DNA of 64,000 nt from Streptococcus marmotae (lineage in GTDB: Bacteria; Bacillota; Bacilli; Lactobacillales; Streptococcaceae), in contig NZ_CP015196.1 of the NCBI RefSeq assembly GCF_001623565.1, positions 1,633,501 to 1,697,500 on the forward strand. Reading direction: 5' to 3'. Under the pieces are notes generated by a model. The model was not told where the DNA came from and did no database searches. It worked only from the letters and a program-made list of their open reading frames with translations. Positions 25,408-37,810 of this stretch are shown piece after piece (the first letter of the stretch is position 1; each line of letters opens with the position of its first letter). A program made the position numbers and the translations under genes.

Positions 25408-26778
25408 ATGTCTAAAATCGTTGTTGTTGGTGCAAACCACGCTGGTACAGCCTGTATCAAAACTATGTTAACAAACTATGGTGCGGATAACGAGATTGTG
25501 GTATTTGACCAAAATTCAAATATTTCTTTCCTTGGTTGTGGAATGGCACTATGGATTGGTGAGCAAATCTCTGGCCCAGAAGGCTTGTTCTACTCTGACA
25601 AAGAGCAATTGGAAAGCCTTGGGGCAAAAGTATACATGAACTCACCGGTTGAGTCTGTAGACTATGACAAAAAAGAAGTACATGTTCTTTTAGAAGATGG
25701 TAGCAAACATGTTGAAAGCTACGACAAATTGATTTTTGCAACTGGTTCACAACCAATCTTGCCACCAATCAAAGGTGCTGAAATCAAAGAAGGGTCACGT
25801 GAATTTGAAGCAACTCTTAAAAATCTTCAATTTGTTAAGTTGTACCAAAACTCAGCAGATGTGATTGAGAAATTGAAAGATGAAGACATCAAACGTGTAG
25901 CAGTTGTTGGTGCAGGTTACATCGGTGTTGAGCTTGCAGAAGCCTTTGAACGCAAAGGGAAAGAAGTCATCTTGATTGACGTTGTAGACACTTGCTTGGC
26001 AGGTTACTACGACCGTGATTTGACAGACATGATGAGCAAGAACCTTGAAGACCACGGTATCCAATTGGCATTTGGTCAAACAGTAAAAGCCATTGAAGGT
26101 AACGGCAAAGTAGAACGTATCGTAACAGATAAAGAAAGCTTTGACGTGGATATGGTCATCTTGGCTGTTGGTTTCCGTCCAAATACTGGTCTTGGCGATG
26201 GTAAGATTGAACTCTTCCGCAATGGTGCCTTCCTTGTCAACAAAAAACAAGAAACAAGTATCAAAGATGTTTATGCCATCGGTGACTGTGCAACTGTCTA
26301 TGACAACTCAATCGGTGATACAAACTACATCGCTCTTGCAACAAACGCTGTTCGATCAGGTATCGTAGCAGCTCACAACGCATGTGGAACTGAGTTGGAG
26401 TCAATCGGTGTACAAGGTTCAAATGGTATTTCAATCTATGACCTTAAGATGGTTTCAACTGGTTTGACGCTTGAAAAAGCAAAACGCTTTGGTTACAATG
26501 CAGTTGTCACTGAATTTACAGATAATCAAAAACCAGAATTTATCGAACATGATAACTTCCCAGTAACTCTTAAAATCGTTTACGATCAAGATACTCGTGT
26601 CGTCCTTGGTGCACAAATGGCTTCGAAAGAAGACATGTCAATGGGTATCCACATGTTCTCATTAGCGATCCAAGAAAAAGTAACAATCGAACGCTTAGCG
26701 CTTCTTGATATCTTCTTCTTGCCACACTTCAACAAGCCATACAACTACATCACAATGGCAGCACTAGGTGCAAAATAA
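25408..26778 (+). CDS. nox: Water-forming NADH oxidase
   Basis: 456 residues. The FAD-binding GANHAGTA lies at residue 8, the redox-active C44 in [10 protein letters not shown], the NADH-binding Rossmann motif in [13 protein letters not shown] (about residue 169), and the second FAD motif in YAIGDCATV (about 291). This fits the single-Cys class that reduces O2 to water through a Cys-sulfenic acid. It regenerates NAD+ and protects against oxygen, so it belongs with the oxidative-defence genes upstream. It is monocistronic, with a terminator 15 bases after the stop. Codon use looks strongly optimised (ATC, GGT, AAA), as expected of an abundant protein. Confidence 0.96.
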   Translation: MSKIVVVGANHAGTACIKTMLTNYGADNEIVVFDQNSNISFLGCGMALWIGEQISGPEGLFYSDKEQLESLGAKVYMNSPVESVDYDKKEVHVLLEDGSKHVESYDKLIFATGSQPILPPIKGAEIKEGSREFEATLKNLQFVKLYQNSADVIEKLKDEDIKRVAVVGAGYIGVELAEAFERKGKEVILIDVVDTCLAGYYDRDLTDMMSKNLEDHGIQLAFGQTVKAIEGNGKVERIVTDKESFDVDMVILAVGFRPNTGLGDGKIELFRNGAFLVNKKQETSIKDVYAIGDCATVYDNSIGDTNYIALATNAVRSGIVAAHNACGTELESIGVQGSNGISIYDLKMVSTGLTLEKAKRFGYNAVVTEFTDNQKPEFIEHDNFPVTLKIVYDQDTRVVLGAQMASKEDMSMGIHMFSLAIQEKVTIERLALLDIFFLPHFNKPYNYITMAALGAK

Positions 26779-26792
26779 GTAAATGTATATGA

Positions 26793-26825
26793 AAAGACTG
26801 GACAAATCGTTCAGTCTTTCTCATT
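26793..26825 (+). terminator. Terminator after nox
   Basis: AAAGACTG (26793-26800) and CAGTCTTT (26812-26819), then CTCATTTT. Confidence 0.8.
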
Positions 26826-26836
26826 TTCCTGATTTT

Positions 26837-26845
26837 TGATATAAT
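26837..26845 (+). promoter_or_regulatory. Extended -10 promoter for pcrA
   Basis: TGA-TATAAT, 78 bases before the ATG; the -35 is not obvious. Confidence 0.5.
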
Positions 26846-26923
26846 AAAGAAATTGGAAGTCTTGAAAATCAATGCGACAGTGCTTGCTTGGTTTCTGATG
26901 AGGGTAAGAGATAAGGAGAGAAG

Positions 26924-29200
26924 ATGAATCCGTTACTAAATGGAATGAATGATAGACAGTCGGAGGCAGTTCAAACGACAGAAGGGCCTTTGCTGATTAT
27001 GGCAGGGGCTGGTTCTGGTAAGACACGGGTCTTGACGCACCGGATTGCCTATTTGATTGATGAAAAATTAGTCAACCCTTGGAATATTTTGGCGATTACC
27101 TTTACCAATAAGGCAGCTCGGGAGATGAAAGAGCGGGCTTTTGCGCTCAATCCTGCAACGCAAGATTGCTTGATTGCGACCTTCCACTCCATGTGTGTAC
27201 GGATTTTGCGCCGAGATGCTGATCACATTGGCTACAATCGCAATTTTACCATTGTCGACCCGGGTGAGCAGCGGACCTTGATGAAGCGGATTTTGAAGAA
27301 TCTCAATTTGGATCCGAAAAAATGGAGTGAACGCTCCATTCTAGGTACAATTTCAAATGCCAAAAATGATTTGATTGACGAAGTAGCCTATGAAAGTCAG
27401 GCAGGTGATCTGTATACGCAGATAGTTGCTAAATGTTATACGGCCTATCAGAAAGAATTGCGTATGAGTGAGGCAGTTGATTTTGATGATTTAATCATGC
27501 TGACCCTGCGTTTATTTGATCAAAATCCAGATGTACTAACCTATTATCAGCAGAAATTCCAGTATATCCATGTCGATGAGTATCAAGATACCAACCATGC
27601 CCAATACCAGTTGGTCAAGCTCCTTGCTTCTCGTTTTAAAAATATCTGTGTTGTAGGAGATGCAGACCAGTCTATCTATGGCTGGCGTGGGGCTAATATG
27701 CAAAATATCCTTGATTTTGAGAAGGATTATCCAGAAAGCCGAGTAGTGCTTCTGGAGGAAAACTATCGCTCTACTAAGACAGTTTTGCAAGCGGCTAATG
27801 ATGTGATCCAAAACAATCGCAACCGTCGTCCGAAAAATCTCTGGACACAAAATGACGAAGGCGAGCAGATTACCTACTACCGAGCACGTGATGAGCAGGA
27901 TGAGGCGCTTTATGTTGCCACTCAGATAGATGAAGTGGTACGAGCTGGTCGAAAGTATCGGGATGTTGCAGTTTTGTACCGCACCAATGCCCAATCTCGT
28001 ACCATTGAAGAAGCTCTTTTAAAAGCCACCATTCCCTATACCATGGTCGGTGGAACCAAGTTCTACAGTCGCAAGGAAATTCGTGATGTCATTGCCTATC
28101 TGAATGTCATTGCAAATCCTGCGGATAATCTGTCTTTTGAGCGGATTGTCAATGAGCCAAAACGTGGAGTGGGACCTGGTACGGTGGATAAACTTCGTGA
28201 TTTTGCCCAAATGCAGGAGCTATCGTTACTGGAAGCAAGTCAACAGATTATGCTATCAGGTATTAAAGGTAAGGCTGCGCAAGCTATCTTTGACTTATCC
28301 CACTTACTCTATCAGTTGCGAGACCAGTTAGATGAGCTGTCGATTACGGATTTGGTAGAAGCTGTTTTGCAAAAGACGGGCTATATGGAAGCCCTCACTG
28401 TGCAAGCAACATTAGAAGCCAATGCTCGAATAGAGAACTTGCAGGAATTTCTTTCTGTGACCAAGCATTTTGATGAGGAAGCTGAGGTGGAAGGTGAGTC
28501 AGGTCTGGATACCTTGAGCCGCTTCCTCAATGATTTAGCCCTGATTGCTGATACGGATGATGGAGACCGAGAGAGTTCAGAAGTGACCTTGATGACCCTA
28601 CATGCGGCAAAGGGCTTGGAATTTCCAGTAGTATTTTTGATTGGAATGGAAGAAAATGTCTTCCCGCTCAGTCGAGCTGCTGAAGATGAGGATGAATTAG
28701 AAGAAGAACGCCGTTTGGCCTATGTGGGAATTACGCGGGCAGAAAAGCAGCTTTATTTGACAAATGCAAATTCACGCCTGCTCTTTGGTCGCAGTAGCTA
28801 CAACCAGCCGAGTCGCTTTATCAGAGAAATCTCGAGTGATTTGTTGAATTACCAAGGCTTAGCAAGACCTGCCAATACTGCTTTTAAGGCCTCCTATGTC
28901 AATGGTCAGACGAGCAAATTTGGTCAAGGTATGAGTTTACAACAGGCCATTCAATCGCGCAAGTCTCAGATTCAGCCACGCAGTTTGGGAGATGAGTTGC
29001 CGTTTGGAAAATCCAGCTCCTCTACGCAAACAGACTGGGCAGTAGGCGACATTGCCGTTCACCGCAAATGGGGACGAGGAACGGTTCTTGAAGTGACTGG
29101 TAGCGGAGCGAGTCAAGAATTGAAAATCAATTTCCCAGACTTGGGGCTGAAAAAAGTCTTAGCCAGTCTCGCACCAATTGAGAAAGAAAATGAAGCATAA
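26924..29200 (+). CDS. pcrA: ATP-dependent DNA helicase PcrA
   Basis: 758 residues, SF1A helicase. Motifs in order: Q motif MNDRQSEAV, Walker [13 protein letters not shown] (about 28), [13 protein letters not shown], motif [10 protein letters not shown] (about 222), motif [17 protein letters not shown], motif [11 protein letters not shown], motif [15 protein letters not shown] (about 563), motif [12 protein letters not shown]. The C-terminal tail (about 685-758) is the Tudor-like RNA-polymerase-binding region, with [17 protein letters not shown]. It functions in nucleotide excision repair, removal of recombination intermediates and rolling-circle plasmid replication. A terminator hairpin follows at once. 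Confidence 0.97.
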   Translation: MNPLLNGMNDRQSEAVQTTEGPLLIMAGAGSGKTRVLTHRIAYLIDEKLVNPWNILAITFTNKAAREMKERAFALNPATQDCLIATFHSMCVRILRRDADHIGYNRNFTIVDPGEQRTLMKRILKNLNLDPKKWSERSILGTISNAKNDLIDEVAYESQAGDLYTQIVAKCYTAYQKELRMSEAVDFDDLIMLTLRLFDQNPDVLTYYQQKFQYIHVDEYQDTNHAQYQLVKLLASRFKNICVVGDADQSIYGWRGANMQNILDFEKDYPESRVVLLEENYRSTKTVLQAANDVIQNNRNRRPKNLWTQNDEGEQITYYRARDEQDEALYVATQIDEVVRAGRKYRDVAVLYRTNAQSRTIEEALLKATIPYTMVGGTKFYSRKEIRDVIAYLNVIANPADNLSFERIVNEPKRGVGPGTVDKLRDFAQMQELSLLEASQQIMLSGIKGKAAQAIFDLSHLLYQLRDQLDELSITDLVEAVLQKTGYMEALTVQATLEANARIENLQEFLSVTKHFDEEAEVEGESGLDTLSRFLNDLALIADTDDGDRESSEVTLMTLHAAKGLEFPVVFLIGMEENVFPLSRAAEDEDELEEERRLAYVGITRAEKQLYLTNANSRLLFGRSSYNQPSRFIREISSDLLNYQGLARPANTAFKASYVNGQTSKFGQGMSLQQAIQSRKSQIQPRSLGDELPFGKSSSSTQTDWAVGDIAVHRKWGRGTVLEVTGSGASQELKINFPDLGLKKVLASLAPIEKENEA

Positions 29201-29239
29201 AAAAACTGCCTAGAAATCATGTTTTCTAGGCGGTTTTGT
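29201..29239 (+). terminator. Terminator after pcrA
   Basis: ACTGCCTAGAAA (29205-29216) and TTTCTAGGCGGT (29223-29234) with one G-T pair, then TTTTG. Confidence 0.9.
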
Positions 29240-29245
29240 CGAGTA

Positions 29246-29411
29246 TTAGCAATTACACCCTAGAAAGAGGAATGATAGGATAATGTAGAACACGCACCCT
29301 AGAAGGGCGAGGTAGCCAAGGAGAAAAATTGTTTTGACTGTTTTTGATAAAGGTGAACATAGGCGACAATAATGATCATCAAAAGCAGATGAAAATGAGC
29401 GAGATAGACAT
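29246..29411 (-). pseudogene. Possible frameshifted small two-helix membrane protein gene
   Basis: On the minus strand an ATG at 29411 follows AAAGGAG with good spacing and encodes MSISLIFICF before a stop. One extra T in the TTTT run would continue into LMIIIVAYVHLYQKQSKQ, and one extra T in the following TTTTT run would continue into FFLLGYLALLGCVFYIILSF and a stop at 29246. The rebuilt product is about 55 residues with two TM helices. Either this is a decaying gene, a homopolymer sequencing artefact, or coincidence. The third-frame segment alone is the C-terminus of a 71-codon ORF starting at 29461. Confidence 0.35.
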
Positions 29412-29522
29412 CGGAGCTCCTTTCTGGTAAGTTGATTTGTCACGTAATCGCCTCCTACCATCAGTTTATCACTTTTTTAGTATGTCAACTAATGAAGTAA
29501 CAAGGTATCTTTGCTTGACTTT

Positions 29523-29531
29523 TGGTATAAT
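29523..29531 (+). promoter_or_regulatory. Extended -10 promoter for rexBA
   Basis: TGG-TATAAT, 40 bases before the rexB ATG. Confidence 0.6.
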
Positions 29532-29571
29532 AGAGAAGAAGACTGATAGAATAGGAGAAATCAGATAGCCT

Positions 29572-32500
29572 ATGAAATTATACTACGCAGATATTCGCTA
29601 TCCTTTGACCACTTTTTTAGCCAAAACGGCAAGGGATTATACACAGGAAGGCAAGCGTGTTTTTTATATTGCCCCCAATTCGCTATCTTTTGAAAAAGAG
29701 AGAGCCGTCCTTGCTAGTTTAGAGGAAAAAGGTTCCTTTGACATGATGGTCACACGCTTTGAGCAGTTGGCACGCTATTTTTCTCTGGAACAGACAGAAG
29801 AAAGGCAAGCACTAGATGATACTGGCTTGATTATGCTCTTCTTTCGGATTTTATCGCAAATGGACGAGGCAGATTTCAAGGTCTATGGAAAGGTGAAGCA
29901 AGACATTCCCTTTATTCAGCAACTAGTGGACTTGTATAAGGAAATGCAGCGTTCCAATCTGACAATTGGGGACTTGATCAACCTAGATTCTCCAGACAAA
30001 GAGGCAGATTTGGTCATGATTTTGACAGCCTTTGAAGAGGTCATGGTACGAGAAGGCTTTCACATTGCGGGTAAGATGGCTTCGTTTCGTCAGGCTGTTG
30101 AATCAGGCCAGCTCAATCAGGAATTAGCAGCTGTCGTCCTGATTGTGGACGGTTTTACCCGTTTTTCGGCTGAGGAAGAAGCCTTGATTGCCGCTTTGCA
30201 CGGTCGGGTAGCAGACATAGTGATTGCTACCTATGCCAGTCAAAAAGCCTATCAATCTCCTTATATTGAGGGAAATGTTTATCAGGCAGGGGTGGAATTT
30301 CTCCGTCATCTAGCTCAGACTTTTCAAGCTAAGCCTTGCTATTTAGAAGCTCAAACAGCTGGGGATGTTTTTGCTACTATTTCAAAAGCTATCGAAGGTC
30401 ATTATGATTTTTCTGGAGGTCAGTTAGAAGGGGGAGTTAGCGACCAATCAGCTATCCAGCTCTGGCATGTCACCAATCAAAAAGAAGAAGTCCGTCAGCT
30501 GGCACTTCATATTCGTCAGTTACTCCACCAAGGTGAACGGTATAAGGATATAGTTGTGCTCTTAGGAGATGTGGATAGTTATGGTTTACAGTTAGGAAAA
30601 ATCTTTGACCAGTACGATATTCCCTATTATCTAGGACGAGCTGAAGAGATGAGCCATCATCCCTTGATTCATTTCATCGAATCTTTGGAGCGTTTAAAGC
30701 GTTATCGTTTCCGGACAGAAGATATGCTCAATCTCTTAAAATCAGGTCTCTACCAGCAGTGGTCTCAGGACAAATTAGATCTCTTTGAACAGTATCTTTT
30801 ATTTGCAGATGTGAAGGGACAGGCTCAATTTGAGCGAGCTTTTACTGCTGCAAATGGCAATTGGTATGACCTAAAGACGCTTAATCAGATCCGTGAGAAA
30901 ATCATGGAACCCTTAGCCGTCTTTTTCAAGGCTCGTGCTCAATCAGGAAAGAGTCTACTTGCTAAGTTCAGCACCTTTTGTGAGGCAATTGCCTTACCAA
31001 CCAATATGGAAGCCTTATCAGCACACTTGGGAGAGTCAGAGCAGGAAAAAGATGAGCAAGTTTGGAATCGCTTTAGTCATCTCTTAGAGAATATGCACCA
31101 GATTTTTTCAGATGAGCAGCTGACAGTGGCTGATTTTCTAGCGATTTTGCGTGCTGGAATGCTGGCAAGCACCTATCGAACAGTTCCTGCAACTGTCGAT
31201 GTAGTTCGGGTCAAATCCTATGATTTGATCGAGCCACATACCGCCAAGTATGTTTTTGCTCTAGGGCTTACCCAATCCAACTTTCCAAAGCTCGGCAAGA
31301 ATACGAGTTTGGTGACAGATGCAGAACGTGTGCGGATTAACGAAGCAGCGGGTCTCTTTGCGCGATTTGATGTGGTCAGTCAGGAGCATACCAAGAAGAA
31401 TCATTTTGCCATGATTTCTCTGCTCAATGCTGCAAGTAAGCAGTTGGTGTTATCTGCTTCACAAGTAACAAATGAGACTGATGATGATTTATCACCTTAC
31501 CTGAAACTCCTACAGCAGTTTGGAATCAAAAAAGAAGAAAAAGGAAAAGAAACAGGTTTTCAACGGTCTGACTTGGCTCATTACAAGAGCTTGCTGGCTC
31601 GAGTGATTGAGGCCAATCGCCTGCCATTTGAGGTCGAATGGACAAAGACAGAAGAAACCTTCTGGTTGGTAGCGATTCGCTATCTACGTAAGAAATTAGA
31701 ACAAGAGAGAATTGTCATTCCAGCCATTACAGGTGATGTAGAGTCCAGTCCTTTGGCGACTGAGACACTCGCTGTTCTTTATCCTACAGACCAACCACTT
31801 GTCTTATCGGCTTCTAGCTTGACGGATTTTTATCAGAATGAATACCTCTATTTTATCAAGCATGTTTTGCACTTGAGAGAACGTGACAGTATTCATCCAG
31901 ATGCACGAAGTCATGGGAATTTTCTTCACCGTATTTTTGAAAAAGTAACGGCAAATCAGAGTAATCAGTCCTTTGATGAAAAATTACAAGAGGCCATGGC
32001 AGAAACACGTAAAGAGCCAGCTTTTGAAGCACTCTATCAATTTAATACGGAAAGTCGTTTCTCTGAGACGGTTTTGCTTGATATTGCGCGTGCAACCTCT
32101 CTTGTTTTACAAGCAGATCCGATTACGCAAGTTGTAGCCAATGAAGCTGTTTTCGGTCGAGAGCAAGAGCCGTTTTTAACCTTGGCAAATGGACGACCGC
32201 TGCAAGTTGTGGGGAAAATGGATCGTCTGGATCAATTGACGTCAGATCAGGCCTTTGGGGTAGTAGATTACAAATCAAGTGAAAATCAGTTTAAGATTGA
32301 CCGTTTTTACAATGGCTTGAGTCCACAGCTGATGACCTACATCGCAGCAGTTCAGCAGCTCCCTGCATTTAGCCAGTCAGAGAAGATTTTTGGGGCCATG
32401 TATCTGCATATGCTAGACCCAATTGTGGCCTTGACGGATATGAAATCAGATGACCAAGTGCTTGAAAAAGCCTACAAATCCTTGATTTACAAGGGACTCT

Positions 32501-32817
32501 TTATCGAAGAAGAAAGCAATCGTCTCAATCAATTCTATGCAAAATCCAAGTCCTCGCTCTTCACACAAGAAGAGTTAGGAACTATGCTGAGCCATAATCA
32601 GGTCTTATATAGAGGAGCAGCAGAGCGGATTTTAGCAGGACGGTTTGCAGTGAACCCCTATACTGAAGATGGACGCTCTATCGCAGGCAACCAATTAAAT
32701 GCCATTACTGGTTTTGAAGCAGATCGCCATTTCCCATTAGCTCGCAAATTGATAAGGGGTAGCAAGAAAGAAGAATGGTTGGAGAGAATGAAGAAAGGAG
32801 TAGCAGATGAGCTTTGA
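29572..32817 (+). CDS. rexB: ATP-dependent exonuclease subunit RexB (AddB type)
   Basis: 1081 residues. The C-terminal PD-(D/E)xK nuclease core is visible: GKMDRLDQL (about 883), [14 protein letters not shown] with catalytic Asp and Lys (about 900) and [10 protein letters not shown]. The N-terminus has no Walker A, and the four Cys that hold the Fe-S cluster of Bacillus AddB near the C-terminus are absent (the tail reads [14 protein letters not shown]). Both losses fit my recollection of streptococcal RexB. With RexA it processes double-strand ends to Chi for RecA-dependent repair. It overlaps rexA by 11 bases. Confidence 0.95.
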   Translation: MKLYYADIRYPLTTFLAKTARDYTQEGKRVFYIAPNSLSFEKERAVLASLEEKGSFDMMVTRFEQLARYFSLEQTEERQALDDTGLIMLFFRILSQMDEADFKVYGKVKQDIPFIQQLVDLYKEMQRSNLTIGDLINLDSPDKEADLVMILTAFEEVMVREGFHIAGKMASFRQAVESGQLNQELAAVVLIVDGFTRFSAEEEALIAALHGRVADIVIATYASQKAYQSPYIEGNVYQAGVEFLRHLAQTFQAKPCYLEAQTAGDVFATISKAIEGHYDFSGGQLEGGVSDQSAIQLWHVTNQKEEVRQLALHIRQLLHQGERYKDIVVLLGDVDSYGLQLGKIFDQYDIPYYLGRAEEMSHHPLIHFIESLERLKRYRFRTEDMLNLLKSGLYQQWSQDKLDLFEQYLLFADVKGQAQFERAFTAANGNWYDLKTLNQIREKIMEPLAVFFKARAQSGKSLLAKFSTFCEAIALPTNMEALSAHLGESEQEKDEQVWNRFSHLLENMHQIFSDEQLTVADFLAILRAGMLASTYRTVPATVDVVRVKSYDLIEPHTAKYVFALGLTQSNFPKLGKNTSLVTDAERVRINEAAGLFARFDVVSQEHTKKNHFAMISLLNAASKQLVLSASQVTNETDDDLSPYLKLLQQFGIKKEEKGKETGFQRSDLAHYKSLLARVIEANRLPFEVEWTKTEETFWLVAIRYLRKKLEQERIVIPAITGDVESSPLATETLAVLYPTDQPLVLSASSLTDFYQNEYLYFIKHVLHLRERDSIHPDARSHGNFLHRIFEKVTANQSNQSFDEKLQEAMAETRKEPAFEALYQFNTESRFSETVLLDIARATSLVLQADPITQVVANEAVFGREQEPFLTLANGRPLQVVGKMDRLDQLTSDQAFGVVDYKSSENQFKIDRFYNGLSPQLMTYIAAVQQLPAFSQSEKIFGAMYLHMLDPIVALTDMKSDDQVLEKAYKSLIYKGLFIEEESNRLNQFYAKSKSSLFTQEELGTMLSHNQVLYRGAAERILAGRFAVNPYTEDGRSIAGNQLNAITGFEADRHFPLARKLIRGSKKEEWLERMKKGVADEL

Positions 32818-35800
32818 ACGATTTTTAAGCCCCTTAGAGATTGAGGAAGTCCAACGAGCAGAATGGCAATCGGATAAGCCACAAAAACGGACACCTGAGC
32901 AAATTGAAGCCATTTATACCAACGGTCAAAATGTCTTAGTATCCGCCTCAGCCGGTTCAGGAAAGACCTTCGTCATGGTGGAGCGGATTTTGGATAAGCT
33001 GAAGCGGGGAATTCGGATTGACCAACTCTTTATCTCTACCTTTACAGTTAAGGCAGCAGGCGAGTTAAAAGAACGGATTGAACGGAAGCTGACACAGGCT
33101 ATCCTAGACAGTCAGGATGAGGAACAAAAACGCCACCTGTCTGAGCAGTTAACGAATCTTCCGCATGCTGCGATTGGGACCATGGATGCCTTTACCCAGC
33201 AACTGGTGACAACCTATGGCTATCTCTTAGGAATTGCTCCGACGTTTCGTATCTTACAGGATCAAAATGAGCAAGATTTACTCAAACAAGAAGTATTTGC
33301 AGACCTGTTTGCAGACTATATGACAGGAAAAGACCAGGCGGTCTTTCAGCAGTTGGTGCGGAATTTTTCAGGTCATCGCAAGGATAGCAAGGCCTTTCGA
33401 GATGTAGTTGAGCAGATTCACACCTTTAGTCAGTCAACCAGCAATCCCCATGCTTGGTTGAAGGAAACCTTCTTAAAAGGTCATAGCGAATGGACCAGCC
33501 TTGAAAGCATGCCTTTTTCGATTTTCGAGGGCTTGTTAGACAGCATGGAGCGGGTAGCCAATGAGTTACAGGATGTGACGGATTTACCAGATTACAAAAA
33601 AGCGACCAAGACAGGAAAACCAACAGCGACTTACAGCAAACATTCCGCCATCATCACGCAACTAAGAGAGTTGGTGGCAGAGCACGATAGCAGTCGGAAA
33701 ATGGAGCAACTACCAGAGTTAGTTGCGCAATTGGTAGCCATCTTGCCTGCTGGTGACGACGTAACGGTGGCTGGTGAAAAATATCCAGTCTTTAGGGACT
33801 TGCAGGAACGCTTGACCAATCTAAAACATGTGAAGACGGTTCTTGACTACCAACCTCAAATACTGCCATTATTGACGCTACTGAGAGAATTTGTCCTTGA
33901 TTTTTCTGACCAATACCTTCAGCGAAAGGTACAGGAAAATAGCTATGAATTTACGGATATTAGCCATTTTGCCATTCAAATCTTGGCGGATTACCCAGAG
34001 ATTCGGCAACTCTATCAGTCAAGCTATCACGAGGTTATGGTCGATGAGTATCAGGATAATAACCATATTCAAGAGCGGATGTTGGACTTGCTATCAAATG
34101 GTCATAACCGCTTCATGGTGGGCGATATCAAGCAGTCTATCTACCGCTTTCGTCAGGCAGACCCACAAATTTTCCAAACGAAGTTTGAATTGTACCAGAC
34201 AGATAAAAGAGCTGGCAAATTGATTCTCCTTAAAGAAAATTTCCGTAGTCAGTCTGAGGTGTTAGATGCAACGAATGCGATTTTTACACGCTTAATGGAC
34301 AAGGAAGTTGGGCAAATTACCTATGCTGAAACCCATACCTTGGTTGCAGGAAGTGACAATCAGAAAATCCCTCATCCAGCAAATCAAATGGCATACCTCA
34401 TTTACAACACAGATGTCACTGAGGAATTGGAACAAGAGGGTATTAGTGCTGGTGAAGTGGAGCTAGTGGCTAAGGAGATTATTCGCCTGCATAATGAGGA
34501 ACAGGTCGCTTTTTCTGATATTGCCTTACTAGTGTCTTCTCGGACGCGAAATGATGCTATTTTACGTAGTTTTGAGCAACATGGGATTCCCTTGGTATCT
34601 GACGGTGGTGAGGCGCACTATCTCAAATCCTTGGAAGTGATGGTCATGTTGGATACCTTGCGGACAATTAACAATCCCCTCAATGACTATCCCTTACTTG
34701 CTCTTTTGAAATCTCCTATGTTTCGCTTAACAGAAGACGAGTTGACACGGATTGCAGTACAGGCGGAATCAGCGTATTTCTATCAGAAATTTCAACTAGC
34801 CTTGACAGATGGTGGAGCGCATCCTGAGTTGATTTCCCTTCCTTTCAAGCAAAAGTTGGAACACATTCAGACTTATCTGACCGACTGGAGAAGCTATGCA
34901 AAAACCCATTCCATTTATGATTTGATTTGGAAGATTTTTAATGAGAAGTTTTACTATGATTATGTCGGTGCCCTGCCAAATGGAGAAAAGCGCCAAGCCA
35001 ATCTCTATGCTCTTGGATTACGAGCCAATCAATTTGAAAAAACAGGCTTTAAGGGACTGGCTCGTTTTATCACGATGATTGATAAGCTCATTGCTAGCGA
35101 CTATGACTTGGCAGATGTCGACGTAACCAAGCCCCAAGATGCCGTTCAGTTGATGACCATTCATAAGAGCAAGGGACTAGAATTTCCCTATGTCTTTCTA
35201 TTGAACATGGATAAGAACTTTAGCCGTCAAGAAAGCAAGAGTCCGATTATTCTGAGCAGAGAAAATGGCATCGGTGCCCAATACCTAGCAGATATGGGAG
35301 ATAAGTTTGAGACGCCGCTACCTCATGTACGTGTCCGGATCAATACGCTCCCCTATCAATTCAATAAGGAAGAAGCAAAACGCTTGAGCCTGTCTGAACA
35401 AATGCGCTTGCTCTATGTGGCAATGACACGGGCTGAGAAGAAACTGTACTTGGTCGGAAAAGGAAGTCGAGAAAAATTGGCGAACAAGTACGATGGAAAA
35501 TCCCGTTTCGGTGTACTTGCCCAGTCTACGCGGGAGACAATGACCAATTTTCAGGATTGGATTTTAGCTATTGAAGAGGCCTTTAAGGGACAGGATTTGC
35601 ATTTTACAAAGACCTTTGTTGAAGTAAAAGACCTGACTCCAGAAAAAATCGGTCAATTAAAGGTAACCTCTTCTTTACCAAGGGATACGGTCAGAGATAA
35701 CCGTCAGTCAGAAGAGATTGTCGCTGCACTAAAACAATTAGAAGCTGTTGAAGAACTCAATCAACGCTATCAAGCTGCGATTGACTTGCCAAGTGTGCGG

Positions 35801-36406
35801 ACGCCGAGCCAGATTAAAAAACTCTACGAGCCAGACTTAGCAGATGATGGACTCGCTATCATGGAAAAATTTGTTCCCAAGCGGACATTTCGCTTACCAG
35901 ACTTTGGTCGTCAACAGGTAACAGGGGCACAGATTGGCTCTGCTGTCCATGAGCTGATGCAGCGCTTGCCACTGGTCAATCCTATGACAGTTGAACTTGT
36001 AGAAGAGACCCTTGCAAAGATTCATGCCACAGAAGCTGTTAAGGCAAGAATTGATGTGGCGAAGATTAGGGCATTCTTTGAGACTCCGCTAGGACAAGAA
36101 ATAGTGACTCAGAAGGAATTGGTTCGCCGAGAACAGCCATTTGCTGTTTTGCAAACCGATGCGTCTGCCAATGAAGACTATGTGTTACGTGGGATTATAG
36201 ACGGATTTATCCATTATGGAGATTATATTGTGCTGTTTGACTATAAAACGGACCATTATCAGCAACCTAGTCAGCTGGTAGAGCGGTATCGTAGCCAAAT
36301 GCAACTCTATGCCGATGCGCTCAAGCAGGCTTACCGAGTAGAGAGGGTTGAGAAATACTTGATTCTACTGGGTGGCGAGCAGATTGAAGTCGTACATTTA
36401 CCATAA
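32807..36406 (+). CDS. rexA: ATP-dependent helicase/nuclease subunit RexA (AddA type)
   Basis: 1199 residues. SF1 helicase motifs: [13 protein letters not shown], Walker [14 protein letters not shown] (about 45), [13 protein letters not shown], motif [11 protein letters not shown] (about 410), motif [18 protein letters not shown], motif [18 protein letters not shown] (about 783), motif [14 protein letters not shown]. The C-terminal nuclease domain contains LRGIIDGFI and IVLFDYKTD (about 1145). It provides the motor and one of the two nuclease sites of RexAB. Start ATG lies inside the end of rexB, with AAAGGAG upstream. A terminator overlaps the stop codon region. Confidence 0.97.
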   Translation: MSFERFLSPLEIEEVQRAEWQSDKPQKRTPEQIEAIYTNGQNVLVSASAGSGKTFVMVERILDKLKRGIRIDQLFISTFTVKAAGELKERIERKLTQAILDSQDEEQKRHLSEQLTNLPHAAIGTMDAFTQQLVTTYGYLLGIAPTFRILQDQNEQDLLKQEVFADLFADYMTGKDQAVFQQLVRNFSGHRKDSKAFRDVVEQIHTFSQSTSNPHAWLKETFLKGHSEWTSLESMPFSIFEGLLDSMERVANELQDVTDLPDYKKATKTGKPTATYSKHSAIITQLRELVAEHDSSRKMEQLPELVAQLVAILPAGDDVTVAGEKYPVFRDLQERLTNLKHVKTVLDYQPQILPLLTLLREFVLDFSDQYLQRKVQENSYEFTDISHFAIQILADYPEIRQLYQSSYHEVMVDEYQDNNHIQERMLDLLSNGHNRFMVGDIKQSIYRFRQADPQIFQTKFELYQTDKRAGKLILLKENFRSQSEVLDATNAIFTRLMDKEVGQITYAETHTLVAGSDNQKIPHPANQMAYLIYNTDVTEELEQEGISAGEVELVAKEIIRLHNEEQVAFSDIALLVSSRTRNDAILRSFEQHGIPLVSDGGEAHYLKSLEVMVMLDTLRTINNPLNDYPLLALLKSPMFRLTEDELTRIAVQAESAYFYQKFQLALTDGGAHPELISLPFKQKLEHIQTYLTDWRSYAKTHSIYDLIWKIFNEKFYYDYVGALPNGEKRQANLYALGLRANQFEKTGFKGLARFITMIDKLIASDYDLADVDVTKPQDAVQLMTIHKSKGLEFPYVFLLNMDKNFSRQESKSPIILSRENGIGAQYLADMGDKFETPLPHVRVRINTLPYQFNKEEAKRLSLSEQMRLLYVAMTRAEKKLYLVGKGSREKLANKYDGKSRFGVLAQSTRETMTNFQDWILAIEEAFKGQDLHFTKTFVEVKDLTPEKIGQLKVTSSLPRDTVRDNRQSEEIVAALKQLEAVEELNQRYQAAIDLPSVRTPSQIKKLYEPDLADDGLAIMEKFVPKRTFRLPDFGRQQVTGAQIGSAVHELMQRLPLVNPMTVELVEETLAKIHATEAVKARIDVAKIRAFFETPLGQEIVTQKELVRREQPFAVLQTDASANEDYVLRGIIDGFIHYGDYIVLFDYKTDHYQQPSQLVERYRSQMQLYADALKQAYRVERVEKYLILLGGEQIEVVHLP

Positions 36407-36467
36407 AAAAGAAGAGGAGCAGGACTCAAACGTAATTGCACAGCAATCGATAGTCCTCCCTCTTTTA
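36405..36467 (+). terminator. Terminator after rexA
   Basis: AAAGAAGAGGAGCAGGACT (36408-36426) pairs imperfectly with AGTCCTCCCTCTTTT (36452-36466). Confidence 0.7.
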
Positions 36468-36567
36468 TTGATTACCTTGAGCAGGAATTATTTTACTTCT
36501 ATGATTGAGGCTGTTTCCATTGTGAATGATGACGGGTTTTGTCTTTCTTTTTTATACCAAAAATTTA

Positions 36568-36576
36568 TGGTATAAT
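36568..36576 (+). promoter_or_regulatory. Extended -10 promoter for the YkgJ-like gene
   Basis: TGG-TATAAT, 29 bases before the ATG at 36606. Confidence 0.6.
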
Positions 36577-36605
36577 AAGGTGAGAATAAGGAAGTACAAC
36601 GGTAT

Positions 36606-37103
36606 ATGAAAGAAAGACAGATTGATATTGAGCATTACAAACAATTAGCCCAGCAAAAGCAGGGTGAGCACCGTAATTTTTTAGCTGGTTTAAAGAAAAA
36701 AGCGCCTAAGGATCTAGATAAGATTGTGCAACAGATCCATCAAGAGGTTTTTGAGGAGATTGACTGCACTGCCTGTGCCAACTGCTGCAAGAGTTTGGGG
36801 CCGCTCTTTACGGAGGCGGATATTACCCGCATTGCCAAGCATTTTCGGATGAAACTACCTGTCTTTGAAGACCTCTATCTCAAGGTCGATGAGGATGGTG
36901 ACAAGGTTTTTCAAGCCATGCCTTGTCCGTTTTTAGGAGAGGACAACCTGTGCAGCATTTACGCTATTCGCCCCAAGGCCTGTCGTGAATTTCCCCATAC
37001 AGACCGCAAAAAAATCTACCAAATCAACCATTTGACCATTAAAAATACCCTTACCTGCCCCGCAGCCTACCTCTTTGTAGAGAAGTTGAGAGAGCGATTG
37101 TGA
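36606..37103 (+). CDS. YkgJ-family Cys-cluster protein
   Basis: 165 residues. The cluster C-x2-C-x2-CC in DCTACANCCKSLGP (about residue 56), followed by CPFLGEDNLCSIYAIRPKAC REFP-type motifs (CPFL, LCSIY, RPKACREFP) and a final CPAAY, is the CxxxCxxCC pattern of PF03692, thought to bind zinc or an iron-sulfur cluster. The function is unknown; family members are proposed metal-dependent oxidoreductases. The N-terminal third is basic and helical. The gene stands alone with its own promoter. The SD is weak. Confidence 0.85.
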   Translation: MKERQIDIEHYKQLAQQKQGEHRNFLAGLKKKAPKDLDKIVQQIHQEVFEEIDCTACANCCKSLGPLFTEADITRIAKHFRMKLPVFEDLYLKVDEDGDKVFQAMPCPFLGEDNLCSIYAIRPKACREFPHTDRKKIYQINHLTIKNTLTCPAAYLFVEKLRERL

Positions 37104-37179
37104 GAGGAAAGGTTCTGTTCTTTAAAGTCAGATGAAACTGTTAATGAATCAAAGCTAGAGAAACTCTAAAGGAGTAGTA

Positions 37180-37683
37180 GTGACGGCAAGGTATATCTTA
37201 TATACAGATGGTTCTTTTTACCATAAAAATCATCAAAAAACAGTTTCGGCTTATATTGTATTGGATGAGGATGGAAATCTAGTGTGTAAAGGCAGGAGTT
37301 TCGTAGTTCCTCAAAAAAAGGGTATGCAGTCCTCTACGATGGCTGAATTGAGAGCTGTTATTATCGGCCTGAAAGCTATTCGAAAGCTGGATAATGACCA
37401 CCTTACCTCTGTGAATGTTCTAACAGACTATCAAGGATTGCCAGTGTTTCATAAATACTTGCGTAGATATAAGAAAAACCAGTATGTAAAAGAAGTCGTC
37501 AAACAGAGGCTAAAACAAGCGGTGTGGAGCTGGTATTATTCAAATTTGATGCATACGATGAAATGCTATGAGTCTATGCAGAAAGAATTACAGCTGACTG
37601 TTTCTTGGGTTAAAGCACATAGTGACAATGCTTGGAATAACGAGGTAGATCAGTTAGCAAAACGGTCGATTGGAAAGGGATAG
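37180..37683 (+). CDS. RNase H-like domain protein (RNase HI family)
   Basis: 167 residues from GTG 37180, preceded by AAAGGAG with five-base spacing. Acidic RNase H residues are in place: YTDGS (about residue 9), MAELRAVI (Glu, about 50), VLTDYQG (about 85) and NEVDQLAKRS (Asp, near 158), with WVKAHS supplying the His loop. It would cut RNA in RNA-DNA hybrids. It lacks the Trp-rich handle of E. coli RNase HI and differs from the housekeeping RNase HII/HIII of streptococci, so it may be accessory. No neighbour suggests a process. Confidence 0.75.
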   Translation: MTARYILYTDGSFYHKNHQKTVSAYIVLDEDGNLVCKGRSFVVPQKKGMQSSTMAELRAVIIGLKAIRKLDNDHLTSVNVLTDYQGLPVFHKYLRRYKKNQYVKEVVKQRLKQAVWSWYYSNLMHTMKCYESMQKELQLTVSWVKAHSDNAWNNEVDQLAKRSIGKG

Positions 37684-37810
37684 TCAGCTCTGACACATAC
37701 CGTAAAAAATTGCTAACGCAACAAAAGGAGGCTGGGACAGGTACTTAGTATTTTATGGTTTCTAGATTACCATACAGTAAGCTAAATATTTGCTATTTCA
37801 AGATAAGTCT

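Noticed and set aside
37720..37745. GGAGGCTGGGACAG motif after the RNase H-like gene
   Set aside because: It resembles a dispersed streptococcal intergenic motif, but only one short copy is seen here, too little to call a repeat.
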